Shown: positions 51,141-63,170, counted from the stretch's first letter. The stretch is 64,000 nt of DNA from Atrina japonica (GCA_030159075.1 BROG01000136.1:1017501-1081500); one strand, 5' to 3'. Numbers and translations: made by a program. The notes: generated by a model not told the origin, from the letters alone.

Positions 51141-51314
51141 AACAAAAGTAACGCCCTCGCCGTGCGAAAACCAGTGGTCATGAGTCTTTAAAGAACAACT
51201 TCCATGCATAAATGATGTTCATTTTGTCAAATCTGACTATATTTATACTGTGTATTTATCTGGATTAACTTTCTTTTAAGATAAAACAACTACATCTTAT
51301 TACTCCACCTTTCC

Positions 51315-51317
<3 letters not shown>

Positions 51318-51399
<82 letters not shown>
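51318..51399. repeat. (TA)n microsatellite
   Basis: TA array at the left edge of a pogo-like MITE. Confidence 0.97.
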
Positions 51400-51402
<3 letters not shown>

Positions 51403-52200
51403 TATACCCCCGTCATAACACCCTCCATTATAACGCCAAACCCGCATAACGCCGCTATTTCTTGAAGGACGGATTACCTTCCATATAATTCCCTCGTTGT
51501 AACGCCAAAAGCCGCATACCGCCATCCGCCATCGATTCTCCGGTACAAATGGTCATTTATACATGTTAAATCCCTCGAACATATCGCCAGACCAGATGAA
51601 AATTAGATGTGTGAGTAAAACTGCTAGCCGACAGTAGCTTGTTTACTTCCTACTTCGACTGCAAAGGGAGATAAATCGAATATCGAGTGTCATAAACTGG
51701 TATCCGGTTGTATGAAGTGTAGAAGTCAGATGGGGCTATCGTGAGAGTTGGAAAAAATCAACACGTGTTTCCACCGCAAATATCACACGTCAAGAAATAA
51801 TTATGAGTAGATGAGGTATATAAACTTAAAGCCTTTGTATTACCGGCCTATCAAGTTATTTTAAACAAAAACGATGAAAGTTAACATTAGAAATGTTTCC
51901 GGGTTAATGTTAGAAACATCTAGATTTTCCGGCCGTCGAACATGTACTGCTACATATTTTGGACGGTTTAATTTTGGCCATTTTAATAGGGTGGCCAAAT
52001 TTTCCAAACTTAAACAGTAGACAAAATATCCGAATTTACGATAGTGAGTAGTAAACAAGATATGATATAGGCTACAACAGGGATTAAAGACATGTCATGA
52101 TGAAAATGACCACACCTCGAAAATAGTAATCCTCGATATATTGCCAAACCCGTTATAACGCCAAATTCAGGAAAACAAAAAGTGGGGGTTTATCGCGGGT

Positions 52201-52205
<5 letters not shown>
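51400..52205. mobile_element. Pogo-like MITE within (TA)n
   Basis: Left end CAGTATACCCCCGTCATAAC; right end reverse-complemented AGTACACCCGCGATAAACCC. TA on both sides. Inside, CATTATAACGCCAAACCCGC and CGTTATAACGCCAAATTCAG form subterminal inverted blocks. No transposase. Confidence 0.6.

Positions 52206-52298
<93 letters not shown>
52206..52298. repeat. (TA)n microsatellite
   Basis: TA array at the right edge of the pogo-like MITE. Confidence 0.97.
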
Positions 52299-52299
<1 letters not shown>

Positions 52300-53159
52300 G
52301 CCTATGGAAGATGTGTCTGTATTACATATCACATGACATGTATATATTACATATCGCTTGATATGCGTATAAATATTTATTTTTCTATGAATGAACCGTA
52401 TGTAAAACCAGCTGGTCCAAAAAAGACACCGAGACAATAACTTCACTGATAATATGTATATAATCGGTCGTCATATTCTGTCAATAATTCCGTGTACCGC
52501 ACACTGAAACATTTCAAAGTCATATAGAAATATATGTCGGTCTAAACTCAAGCCTAACCTAATGCCTTTGATACTGACAGTAGGCCTATAGTCCTACCAC
52601 ACCGCTTCAAGATTAAGTTCAATGTCGGATTATCCAGACGAAGCTTACAGATCGGCCCATTAATTCCATTCATAATCATGCTTATGTGAATGATGCAATG
52701 CTCCAAATATATCTAGCATTTACATTTAAAGTAGTGACCTAGAACTTACTAGGCTAAAACACTGATATCTCTTCTGCAAAGTTCTGTCATCGATACGCCT
52801 ACTCGGCTATATGATCCACTACGTCACTAGTACTGTAGGTAAATCGTCAACCTTCAAAGGGTTGCAAGGAATCGTACTCTCAAATATCTAAATTCCAGTG
52901 CATAAAAATCGACAACAGGAAAACACATACCTTAACATTTGTATAAATAACATCAACATCACAAACAATGCCCAAATCCGAAGATACCGCGCGTCATTTA
53001 CGATGCAGATAATGATCTAAAGTTAACAGACTTTCATAACAAACCGCTGATCAACTTTTCCTTGTACACGTATCATGTGATGTCACTTACCGAAATGGAT
53101 CTGTGAAGTCAACTCTACTTGTGTCTCTACTCTAGGATGAATTACATTTTGTTTTATCC
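52299..53159. other. Intergenic, nothing recognised
   Basis: No supported feature. Confidence 0.45.
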
Positions 53160-53275
53160 ATCAAAGCTTGGTTTCAAGAGGTTCGTGTTTGTCCATTTTA
53201 CCAGATTGGTATCTATATCCTGGACATCCTAAATACTTATACTTTGGTATCTTATATTTTTTATATTGTTGAATT
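53160..53275 (+). mobile_element. PLE 3' tail fragment L, short
   Basis: GTTTCAAGAGGTTCGTGTTT, TATATCCTGGACATCCTAAA and ACTTTGGTATCTTAT: only the last ~115 bp of the family tail. Confidence 0.65.
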
Positions 53276-56171
53276 ACATTAATGCTAAAATGTGTATTAC
53301 CATGTGGTTCAAAATTATTTAAGGCTAGGCTTTGTACTATTTACTGTTGCATAATATTTGTTCATTTTACCTTGTGACCCAAATATTACGCTTTCCTGCT
53401 GCTATCGATCAACGATGCATAATTCCTTCAATGTGTAAATTTACAGGTTGATATTCAAATTCTATTCTAACGACGTTGCCATTTACAGGGTCGAGGATTT
53501 CAAAAGTGTGAAAATTCCCAAGTTTGGAATCATAATTCTTTATTTTAGTTGGTTATTGCACTGATCTAAACTCTTAACATTCATCAACTTTAACAAGATT
53601 TCAAATTAGAAAATGTAGAGCCGCAAAAATTCCATATTTTGAAAATGATTTGCTAACATCTACTTTAATCGTTAAGTATCATCTAACATGACATTATTTT
53701 GTGCTATAAAATTGTGTTCATTCTTAAATATTATATATGGTGAAAAAGCAACTTCATGTTTAAATGAGGTTGCTCTGAATGCATTTTATAACAGAATATA
53801 GTGTCAAAGAAGGTTTTAATATCTAAAGTTTGGTTTGGTAATTTTGTTATTAGGTTTCATGGTGTCATACTTTTTGTTCCATTACACTGTCAAATGCTAT
53901 GAGTATTATGGGGGTACTGAACTATTCATATTCAATATCATTATACATTACATTGGTAGATCTGGAGGAGTTATAGGGTTTACAACCACCCTTGGATATG
54001 GTATATTTCATATCAAGAGATTAATAAAGATGAAACACTTCAAATTCTTTAAAGATGGAATGAATTCAATATCAGCCATGTGTTTTATCAGGGAGGATGG
54101 TTATATTTACAAGTTTAGGTGTGTGGAAGCGAGAAAATTGCTTCAGAGCTTTTAAAATTCAAAATTTGGTTGACCCCATACATGTACATTGCTCTCTCAA
54201 GTTATGTTTGTTGAAACTCAATTTCACTGTGAGAACATTATCAGTCTGTCAGTTTAGTGAATTTGAGATATAAACAGGTTCCAATAAAATATTTAGAACC
54301 TAAATTATAAACTCTCTGGGCTTGTAATACTGAAAAATTTCTGAGTAGCATACCTTGGACCATGGGAAACTTGACCTGTGATTTTGTGTCTGGAATCTGG
54401 AAAAGACCTCGTCAAGTGTAACACAGTTGACGTCGAATTGTTTTACTTAATAAAAACAAATTCAATCACCGTTAATTACCTGTGAATTTGTTTGTTGACA
54501 TTACAATTGGAAAACACCCGCAGCAGCAGATGTAGTCAAATGTATATTCATAAGGCCATTGACCAATCTTGACTGTTTCACAGCTATGTCCCTTATAACA
54601 TTTATTTGGTGTCATTTTTGTAAAAATATGAGAAGGCGTACCTTGTCGTTTTAGTCAAATGTTGCGCGACTCGACTGTCCAAATTACCCAGTTCACCAGA
54701 ATGCGTGACGCTATGTAAAGAACATAACGGAAGGGTGCGGATTACCGGTAGGATTTTATTTAAATTTACATTCAAAGTTAATATTATTTTACGGATACTA
54801 AACTAATGAATTTAAAACTAATTATAAAATCTATTCATTACATATCTTTATTGAAGTATTTTATGTAAAGATTAATGCGGAATGTTTATGATTTGAGTAC
54901 AGTATATGTTTTGATTACATGTCATCTGTCCATTGTTTCGCTTTGGGAGTACAGGTGTGAAATAACGGTGAACTCACCTTTTATTGCGGAATTGCGAGCC
55001 GATTTCTATTGATAACATTTGACAAAAATGTCTGCCTGTGAAATAATAAATCGGGGGAGTTTAAAAAGCATTTTCATTTTTTTCGAATTCAAAACTTGTT
55101 TAAAAGTTACGATGACAGCTTTAACGAAACAAGTTTCAAGCCATGTTGAAAAAAAAACAGAAAGCAAACCGAAACCAGTTATCTGTCAATAAATTCGCCT
55201 TGAGTTTTAGTTAGTTCACATTTTACATAGATAGATAGCTATTGTATTTTGACGTTTATGATGATGATATAAATACTAAATGCGTAATTAATAATAAACA
55301 ATCAACGTTTTAATGAAGGGATAACAACTCCTCTTTATCAGTGAATCAGTTCCTACGTTAAATACCATAGCAAAATATAGCCTACGCTCTATTTATCACT
55401 TTTGATAATTGTGATCAAAATTAACATTGTTAACCAAAATCTGTAAATTATAAATAATGCAATACGTCGTTTCCGGGATCCCTCGACATACCTATCTCTG
55501 TCCTGTGACTTTCATCACCACGTGACCTAAATCTAGGCATGTTTTGGACAAAATGCCGGGTACATACAGTAGTCCCCATATCAGGTGATAAATAATAAAG
55601 TTCAGATTAATACAAAAGTTCCCACAATTAAAATTTTAATTTTCAATTTATTATTTCCTGCAAAATATTGACCACAAACCATTTGATGAGGCAGAAATTC
55701 ATAATAGGCTTGGATTGCGTATCATATAAATACGCTCCAGTCGTATGCTCATTATTTATATCGGTAAATGGTTTAAATGAAAGGTCATCCTTCCATTGAT
55801 ATTTACCTGGCTTATTTTTGTTTATGGAATCCGATTTTTAAAATTGCATCACGCATCAGTAATTGCTTCCTTAATTTGTTATGATACATTCCGATGTCTA
55901 TGTTTACTTCGTATTCGTCGCGACAAAAGTGCCTAGTCACATGATCAGCGCAATGTATTTTCTGAACCGGATCACGGAAACGAAGTATGCAAATGAGAAA
56001 CTGTTGTGTAACGAAATTACGTCAATGCTTTGTGCCTGTTGTGAAACTTCACATACACAATGTAGCCTGCATTTCATGGCTGATCTCAAACCGTCCTAAC
56101 ATCTTAACAACTTATAGTTCATTTTGATAATAATCCAGTTAGACTGCTTTGACATTTCAATATATAGAGAT
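53276..56171. other. Long intergenic stretch, nothing recognised
   Basis: A 106-codon hydrophobic frame at 53835-54155 starts without ATG and shows no known family. No RNA gene or repeat identified. Confidence 0.45.
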
Positions 56172-56313
56172 TATTATAACAGTAACGTGATCCTAAGAGC
56201 CGGATCACGTCGAGTCGACAGGGCCAGATCATCAGATCAAACGTGACGCGAAGCGATCTGCCCCTATCAACAAGACGTAATCTGACTCTTAGGTTCAAGT
56301 TAATGTTATAATG
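56172..56313. repeat. Small TIR-like palindrome
   Basis: ATTATAACAGTAACGTGATC then CTAAGAG at the left pairs with the reverse complement of CTCTTAGGTTCAAGTTAATG then TTATAAT at the right (~25 bp, a few mismatches). It encloses GC-richer sequence. Possibly a very short MITE. Confidence 0.45.
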
Positions 56314-57522
56314 ATAAATTTATTATATACCCATACATAAGATACGGATGTGTCAACTTTTTAACGCCTGAATGCATACACAATCAGATTGCGTCAACCT
56401 GAAGAATTTTTTATTGTGCCAGATTGTGACGTATGAGTAATTTACGTCAGAATTTTGTGACATTGCATAGGAAAAGTAACCCTGCTTTGTTTACTACGTC
56501 ATCAGTTTCAGAGAGGGGTGATATGGATTCAGAAAAGTACAGTGTGGTAATCCGGAAAGTCAAATCATACTCTGTGAAATCAGCAGTATCAAAGCTTGAA
56601 ATATTGATAGGTATATAATAAAGTCCAGTTCCATTGCGGAATCGCTGTCAGAGGTTATGATAACAAAATCATGTATTCTGATTAGTCAACATTTTTTAAA
56701 ATTGTCTGACGTTGATGAAAAAAGTTTCTCTGGTTATTTTGGTAAATATTTAGCTGTTATAAAAGTGTCAGATGCTATTGTTAAAGAGTTGTGATTGTCG
56801 TATTATTTGATATGGGTATATAGATGTAGTTTGTCATTGCACATTTATAAATATTATAGACGCAAGAATCAGAAAATAAGGCCTGCGATTGGTCAAAACT
56901 TGTTATTTAAGAGTATGTTTGGTATCACGATTGTAAAAGATATGGCAATAAAAATTATAAAATTCAATATCTTACAAATTTTCTGAAATAAAATGATATC
57001 ATGGATATTTTACATTACATTTAATGTAGAAAGCAACCTATAGGTTAACTGGCGATTTGTGATTAGTTGAAACTATATGTGTAGATTGTTAGTTTTGAAA
57101 AGAGAAACCTAGGATATTTTGTGGAGATATACTTTTTCTGACTGTTTGTCTCGGAGACTCTGTGTTATTGTTGGCAGTTATAATTATACCTTATTTTGCT
57201 GAAGGACGCCTGACCCTATTGGCTATCCACCAAACTCAAGAGGTTTCCATGTAGCATTTGCGACGGTTGTGGCATGGTAGCAGAGGACGCTGACTCATTT
57301 CAGACACCTGTTCCTATTCCTTTTGGGAATCTCAATTTGTCTTCATGTTGAGAACATTTTTGTATCTAATTTGTCGTATTCTGATGGACTTGAGTTTCGA
57401 TTACTCATTGGTACTTCTTCATTTTTAATTTGTAAGTACATACGTATTGTTATCATTATCATTTTGTATCCTTCTTGTGTTCTTGTAATACAATCTGAAA
57501 AGTATCTTGCTCGAACACGATT
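56314..57522. other. Intergenic, nothing recognised
   Basis: No supported feature. Confidence 0.45.
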
Positions 57523-58238
57523 TGTAAACCAACCCACAAATATCAATAACAAAGTCTGGTCTGTGATCGTATAGATGATTTTAATTCAGCAGAGTACAGC
57601 AATGGTAACAATGTTTCAACAATCAGAGAGTATGGTGGTGTTCTCTCTAGGCGGTTTCCCGCTGGTCTCCCTCGTTTCCAGAACTCCAGTGCTTATATAC
57701 GTTTGTCAATTTTGACCAACGCAAAACACTAAAGTTCTAGAAGCTTATAGAGAGTTAAATGCATCTACAATTGGGAGAATACGGGCGCCGTTATCATCAA
57801 AATCTGCCATAATGCAACCTTTGGTAACCTTTTACACTATCATTCTTAGTACAACTTCAGTACTGTATATTAATTATCATTAACATCAAATCTTGTTTAC
57901 CAAAACTGATGATGACAGATATTTGACCTTTAACATGCAGCTTCAATTGCTGCTGAATTTGTAAAAGTGTTGACAAGTTGTTTATCCAAAACAGTATATT
58001 GTAATAATGCTAAGTAATAATACTGAATATTATGCTGAGTAATTTTGAATTTGGAAATTTAGATATCTAAATTAACTTTGTCAACATATTTACTTGACCG
58101 AATTAGAAATCATGTAATTTTAGCTGCCCGTGTTTTCCCAAATACATATAAATACACATCAACTATTTCAAGTCACACCAATTATTCACGTATATAAATT
58201 TCCTAAAAGATTTATCTCCCGTACCTCATATTGTTACA
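57523..58238 (-). repeat. Candidate 3' LTR of the Ty3/gypsy element
   Basis: Bounded on the plus strand by TGTAAACC and GTTACA (TGTAA/TTACA inverted ends). A purine-rich minus-strand tract AAGGGATAGGGA (58254-58243) sits just outside, where a polypurine tract would lie. A TATATAAGC box is at 57700-57691 on the minus strand. The second LTR is outside the window, so the boundaries cannot be confirmed; the true LTR may extend further right. Confidence 0.3.
57691..57700 (-). promoter_or_regulatory. TATA-like box in the candidate LTR
   Basis: GTATATAAGC on the minus strand, followed by CACTGGAGTTCTGGAAACG. Confidence 0.3.
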
Positions 58239-58410
58239 AACGTCCCTATCCCTTGAAATTTTTACTAAATGGTAAAAATTTCATTCTTATAAATACTTTC
58301 CAAATTATAATTAGTAACTTTTTATAAAATTTCCCCCATTGGTGTGGCTTGAAAAGTTATAACACAATTCAATAAAGTTTTTTACTGTTAATCATGAAAT
58401 GAATAAGTTG

Positions 58411-58595
58411 TGACCTGGATTTTTATCGGTAAATAAATTGTATCCTGAATCATTAGCAAATTAACTTGTGACTTAGATTTCTCATTAATCCACTATCAAT
58501 CGTGACCTGGATTTTCAACAATTCATATCTCATAAAACTCGTGATCTGGATTAAAAATAAAAATATGACCTGGATGAAAAAAATGTGACTTGGAT
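58411..58595. repeat. Six TGAYYTGGAT repeats
   Basis: Starts at 58411, 58469, 58503, 58542, 58566 and 58586. On the element's sense (minus) strand they read ATCCARRTCA, with an AGGTCA core in three. Confidence 0.8.
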
Positions 58596-58784
58596 TATAA
58601 TTTCAATATATATTCATGCATTATAAAGCGACATAAACCGGTTCAATAACATAGAATTTATGCATAATTCAATTTAATAATCATTGTCTCAACACAAGTA
58701 AAGTTCATCATTTAAAGTTCATAATATCATCATATCATAATAATACATTTAATAATTCATTTTTAACACTTTTAACATATTCAT

Positions 58785-58870
58785 GGAAAGTCCTCCATTC
58801 ACGGAAAGTCCTCCGTCCTTGTAAATATTCATGGAAAGTCCTCCATCCTTAATATGTTCACGGAAAGTCC
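58785..58870. promoter_or_regulatory. Four kappaB-like GGACTTTCC repeats
   Basis: GGAAAGTCC on plus (58785, 58803, 58833, 58862), i.e. AGGACTTTCC on the element's sense strand, within a repeated TTCAYGGAAAGTCCTCCRTCC block. This matches nine of ten bases of a GGGACTTTCC kappaB site. Binding is inference. Confidence 0.5.
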
Positions 58871-59011
58871 TCCGTCCTTTGCGCAATATTCTGTTTCTTT
58901 AATAATCATAAGTTTTCGACTTCTTTAAATTATTATCGTGTTGTATTCACATTACACTGTGATTATTACTTAAGTTCTTGTATAGTCTTCAGTAGTCGAA
59001 TGTTAGTGTCT

Positions 59012-59800
59012 TTAGTTACTGGTGAACTTAAAACTGGTAATCGGGCCTCTGGATCGAAGCCAAGTGGTCTCATCCACTTCGATGTTTTCGATCGACGATT
59101 TATTGTTATCGTTAAATTCTTGCGGTGTCACATCACCTGTTTCTGGGTCTTGATAAAGTTCATGGTTTATTTCATTGTTACCGTGTTTGTATTCCTTTAT
59201 TTCACAGGAATGTACGTCTGGATATTCATTTTTGTAGTTTGGTTGACTGTTTTTCATTTCTTCTTGACTATTTTGTTTCGTGTTTTCTGTTTCTCTTTTA
59301 TCTTGACCGGATCGTGTTCTGTCTTCAGTGTTAATTCTGGTTTGATCAGTTATTGGTATTAAGTCTATGTCGTATTTATCCTTAAGGTACATACTGCAAA
59401 GTTTCATGTCTGGGTATTCTATGTCGTGTTTATCCTTAAGGTACATACTGCAAAGTTTCCTGTCTGGATATGCGTTCGGTTCTTGTTCAGTTTGAATGTC
59501 TTCTTGGTATATACTGGCTGTGTTTCTTGTCCGTTGTTTCATCTTTTCTGTTATAAGATTGCGAATGTCATTATCATCTGCTGTTGACTGTGTATTTATG
59601 CATGATCGACTGTTTGTTACTTGGTGCTCCTGGTATGGCTGTTGGTTCTGGTTTCTTAGAAGTCTTGAAAGATTTGGAAGACTCAACTCCTCTTTTCCCT
59701 CACTACTTGACCACTTAACATTAGGATTATCTTTATTTTTCTTTTTGACAGAAGATTCTGAATGCCTATTTCTACATTTTCTTATTATTCTTTTTTCCAC
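59012..59800 (-). CDS. Hydrophilic ORF after env (probable cytoplasmic tail)
   Basis: A charged, Asn/Glu/Lys-rich frame of 262 codons with no membrane segment. It contains a tandem 18-residue repeat (EYPDMKLCSMYLKDKYDI-like, plus strand ~59366-59470). It overlaps the end of the env-like frame by 29 bases in another frame, opens just after a stop and has no ATG at its start (the first codon is GTG). This suggests it continues the env protein through a frame change in the A-rich stretch, or is reached by frameshifting. No family recognised. Confidence 0.45.
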   Translation of the reverse strand: MEKRIIRKCRNRHSESSVKKKNKDNPNVKWSSSEGKEELSLPNLSRLLRNQNQQPYQEHQVTNSRSCINTQSTADDNDIRNLITEKMKQRTRNTASIYQEDIQTEQEPNAYPDRKLCSMYLKDKHDIEYPDMKLCSMYLKDKYDIDLIPITDQTRINTEDRTRSGQDKRETENTKQNSQEEMKNSQPNYKNEYPDVHSCEIKEYKHGNNEINHELYQDPETGDVTPQEFNDNNKSSIENIEVDETTWLRSRGPITSFKFTSN

Positions 59801-60809
59801 ATTTTATCATTATAATTATTAAGATTGTTACTACTGGCACTATTGGTATGAGAAAGTATTGACCATTCTTAACCCAAAAATCATCTTCTGGCATTGGTTG
59901 CATTTCTTCTAGTTTTAGTTCATTTATCAAATTATCTAAATTAATTTCTTTTACTGGTTTCAACGTCTTAGGAATTTTAATCTTATCATATCGTGGGAAA
60001 TTTTGCTTATATCTCCAAAACAAACTTACTTCGTCTTTTTTATACTTATCAACTAATGTTTTTAAAGGATCCTTAAAGTTAAAATTACTTTCCTTATAAA
60101 TGTAAGGTGTTAAAGTCATATCCCCGTTAGAAGCTTGACAATTTTGTTCCAAATGTAGAATGTCTAGAGGTGGTAAAGTTTTCTTAATCATTGATTCTTT
60201 GTCACACATGATCATGAAATTTTGTAACTTTTCAGCAATGATTAACCAATTTCCCTCTGTAACATACTGTCCTCGAGGAAGAATTGCATTATTGATCAGT
60301 GTGTTTTTACAGTTTTGTTCAATTTTTGATCGTGTTTCCAGAAATATAGAAATCACACAAGTCTGTCTGTTCGAAACAGTAATAGATAGGGCTGTCAAAA
60401 AGAACAATATATCTTATTTGACGGATTTGAACATTTTTCTAACTCCTGTTGAGTCAAAAGTGCAAATTGTGTTTTCTCTTTATTTACCGCTAAGGCTTCT
60501 GATTCTAAGTCATATTTGGCGAGTACCGAGGGTTCTTTCATATGTGGCAATGCCAAGTTATGTATCTTGTAAATTTCTAAGGCATTTGTTGTGTCAACCA
60601 AAAGGTACTGATACAATAACTACAATGTTTTCGTCTTTGAAATATGTAGCACAAGTCAATGTTTTGTATAGGTCCCAAAGATCTTTTTCAGGGTCAAAAG
60701 GCAAAGCAAAACGTGGATTCAATTTTTTTTCATTCATAAAAGTAGTTGCCGAAACTGTAAAGGTTGAATGACAGAGGGTGCGAGGTGTCCCCAGTGATAA
60801 CATATTCAA
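59772..60809 (-). pseudogene. Envelope-like protein of the Ty3/gypsy element, broken
   Basis: Three successive frames (60809-60594, 60616-60395, 60407-59772) read as one protein with two single-base breaks. The upstream part has a DLYKTLTCATYFKDENIVVI segment and EIYKIHNLALPHMKEPSVLA. The last part has cysteines at residues 17, 33, 68 and 90, then a C-terminal transmembrane stretch at about 184-201 (FLIPIVPVVTILIIIM) and a basic tail. Its position after integrase, the terminal membrane anchor and the similarity to env-like ORFs of invertebrate Ty3 elements support the call. No signal peptide was found, as the N-terminus is unclear. A receptor-binding or fusion role is only inferred. Confidence 0.6.
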
Positions 60810-60864
60810 TTGAATTTAGAGATATTGAATTTTGTTTTCCTGTAATTATATATGTAAATTGTCT

Positions 60865-61345
60865 AAAACTTAAGACTTTTCATCGTCTTACACATATTAT
60901 CAAACATAGTCAAGTTATTCTTGCACATGTTATCAAATATATCCAAACTATTCTCATTCAACAAGTTATTCTTACACATGTTTTCAAATATATCCAAACT
61001 ATTCTTATTCATGTTATCAAAAGTCGAATTTAAGACTATTAATATTTCTTTTGTAGTAGGGTCTATTTCGTCTACAAGTCTTTTTGAACTCTTAATTTCA
61101 TTTATTTCTGTATCTTCTGTATCCTTATTTATTTCTTTGTTTTCTGTCTGAGTGTCTTGTTGTGTTAACTTTTCTCTATCATCTAACTTTGTATTTCTGT
61201 GTATCCTTTTTAATTCTGCTAAAGGAATATCATCCTCACTATCTGAGTCATCTCGAATTTGCCTAGATCTCTTTACAATATCTTGACTTTTATTCTTATC
61301 AATTTCGTCATCTGAAGATTCTGAATCTGGAGGTACTACATATGT
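60865..61345 (-). pseudogene. Acidic C-terminal extension of Pol with internal repeats
   Basis: An open minus-strand frame following the integrase by a one-base change near 61340. It reads PDSESSDDEIDKNKSQDIV, DDSDSEDDIPLAELKRIHR, then a repeat zone around 61020-60880 with four FDNM-type units (NSLDIFENMCKNNL, NSLDIFDNMCKNNL, LTMFDNMCK), and stops at TAG near 60865. It lacks an ATG until the repeat zone, consistent with being an extension of Pol rather than a separate gene. Function unknown. Confidence 0.5.
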
Positions 61346-62495
61346 TGATTTTCTTATCGGGTCTATTTAATTTGTCTTGGGGTATCTCCCAATCATCTAA
61401 ATTAGCTAACCTAAGATGTCGAGCATGTGTCTTAGTTGTTGTTCCTGTCAACTGATTCTTAACTATAAAACTTAGAGGTCCTTTTTCTTCAATAATTCTG
61501 TAATAAGGTGTCCATTTATTATCTAATTTACTGGTTTTTCTTTGATTCTTAATATATACTGGATCTCCTACCTTGAAATTAATTTCTTGACTACCCCTAT
61601 CTTGCATATTTCTTTTGTCTTTTCTTAGCGTCTTCTAAATTTTTTGTGTACTAACGTAAAAGCTTTATGTTGCTGCTGTAATGCTACTTGATATTGGTCT
61701 TCCCCATTATATTTTCTTCTAGGTTTAAGAATTGAATCTAATGGTAATACTACATCCCTATTGTATAGTAAGTAGAAGGGTGAAAACTTGGTCGATTCAC
61801 TTGGATGAAATCTAATTGCTGCTAATGTCTGATTCAAATACAAGTCCCAAGTTTGTACATCATCAGATATTTTCTTAGCCATTACATCATGTAAAGTTCT
61901 ATGAAATCTTTCTACCTTGCCATTACTTTGAGGACTATAATAGATGTTGTAATATGATCTATGTTTAACTCTTTAAGTGTTTCTTGTACAGCCTTATTCA
62001 CGTTTTCTGACCCATTATCTGTTAGTATCTGAAGTGGGCAACCATATCTTGGAAATATTTCTTCTAATATAAGATGGACTATATTATCAGCTGTTTTATT
62101 TGTACACTAAAAGCTTCTGGCCATCCAGAATATAAATCTATGAATGAGACAATGTACTTGTTGCCTGATAAGGTGGTGGGATATGGTCCTGATAAATCTA
62201 GACCAATTTTTGCGAAAGGATAAGGTGGAATGTCCGTTTCTTTAAGAGGTGGATGTGTTTTCTTTTGGCTTCTAGTTTGACATGTTACACATTGATCTAC
62301 ATATTTGTGCAACTTTTGATACATTTTTGGAAAATAGTATTTTGGTCTAATGATGTCATATGTTTTATCTACTGCCATATGTCCTACAAAGTCATGATGT
62401 TGTTTAATGACAATGTTTTCTAAATTTTCAGGTATGTACAATCTGAGTTTTGGATCTTCTGAATCTTGTTGAGATAAAAAAATATAACAAACCAT
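61308..62495 (-). pseudogene. Ty3/gypsy integrase, broken
   Basis: It would insert the element's cDNA into host DNA. The N-terminal frame (62495-62079) has a zinc-binding HHCC (H34, H39, C69, C72) and the first catalytic Asp in FAKIGLDLSGPYPTT (residue 100). The second (LTDNGSE) and the Glu (SPQSNGKVERFHRTL) lie in other frames between 62079 and 61882. The C-terminal pieces (61882-61625 and 61607-61308) carry ESTKFSPFYLLYNRDVVLP and the GPY/F-type module WTPYYRIIEEKGPLSFIVKN. All three DDE residues are present, but single-base frame changes separate them. Confidence 0.8.
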
Positions 62496-62834
62496 CTATT
62501 ACTATTAAACTATTTTGTTCCCTTTTTGTGGCACTACCTTTGTCTAATTTTATCTTAAGTTTTGCTATCTTTTCATCATTTTCTTGTTCTGTTTTTATAT
62601 CTATGTCCCCTGGAAGATCTATAAACGGCTTGACTAAGTCATCTGGTGGATCTATCTTACAACTAGCGTATTTCTTTGGAGTGAACTTGTTTGAATTTAA
62701 TGCACCTACTTCTAAAAATCTATATCATCTATTTCTATTTCGTCTGACTCTGACTCTGATTCAGTAATGTCAATTGTTTCTTGACTGTCTGGTATTCTTG
62801 ACAACAAATCAGCACAACAGTTAAATCTAACCTT
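62496..62834 (-). pseudogene. RNase H-integrase linker of Pol
   Basis: Broken frames contain CCADLLSRIPDSQE, a run of Glu/Ser/Asp (TESESESDEIEIDD) and FTPKKYASCKIDPPDDLVKP, leading into VIDGLLYF before the integrase. A one-base change lies in the seven-A run at 62476-62482. Confidence 0.55.
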
Positions 62835-63155
62835 CTATATACTCAATCTTACAGTTGTAACCTGCGATAAACTGAGAGCCCATTGTTGTATTTTCTTATT
62901 TTGCATAGGTGAATCTAATAAATACTTCAATGGTCGGTGATCTGTACGTACTACAAACTGAGCATCATGTAAATATAAGTCTAATTTCTTGAGAGCAAAA
63001 GCTATTCCAAAACATTCTTTTTCTATTGTTGACCATTTTTTCTGAGATTTGCTTAATTTGTGAGACAAATAATAGATAGGTTTTTCTTCCCCAGTATCTG
63101 TAAGCTGTGTGAGACAAGCACCTACACAAGTATCACTAGCATCTGTGTATAACAC
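62835..63155 (-). pseudogene. Ty3/gypsy RNase H domain
   Basis: It would degrade the RNA strand of the replication hybrid. The frame begins MLYTDASD (catalytic Asp 5), then WSTIEKECFGIAFALKKLD (Glu 45) and VVRTDHRPLKYLL (Asp 72), the expected acidic residues in order. It breaks after QWALSLS. Joined to the RT by a one-base frame change at about 63215. Confidence 0.85.
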
Positions 63156-63170
63156 ATAAGTTTGTTTGTA

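Noticed and set aside
53835..54155. 106-codon hydrophobic ORF as a membrane protein
   Set aside because: It starts at TTG, is AT-rich and shows no family resemblance; chance is a sufficient explanation.
57250..57290. Possible primer-binding site (TGGTAGCAGAGGAC) of a plus-strand LTR element
   Set aside because: No LTR end or gag/pol sequence follows it on the plus strand, so the resemblance is probably chance.
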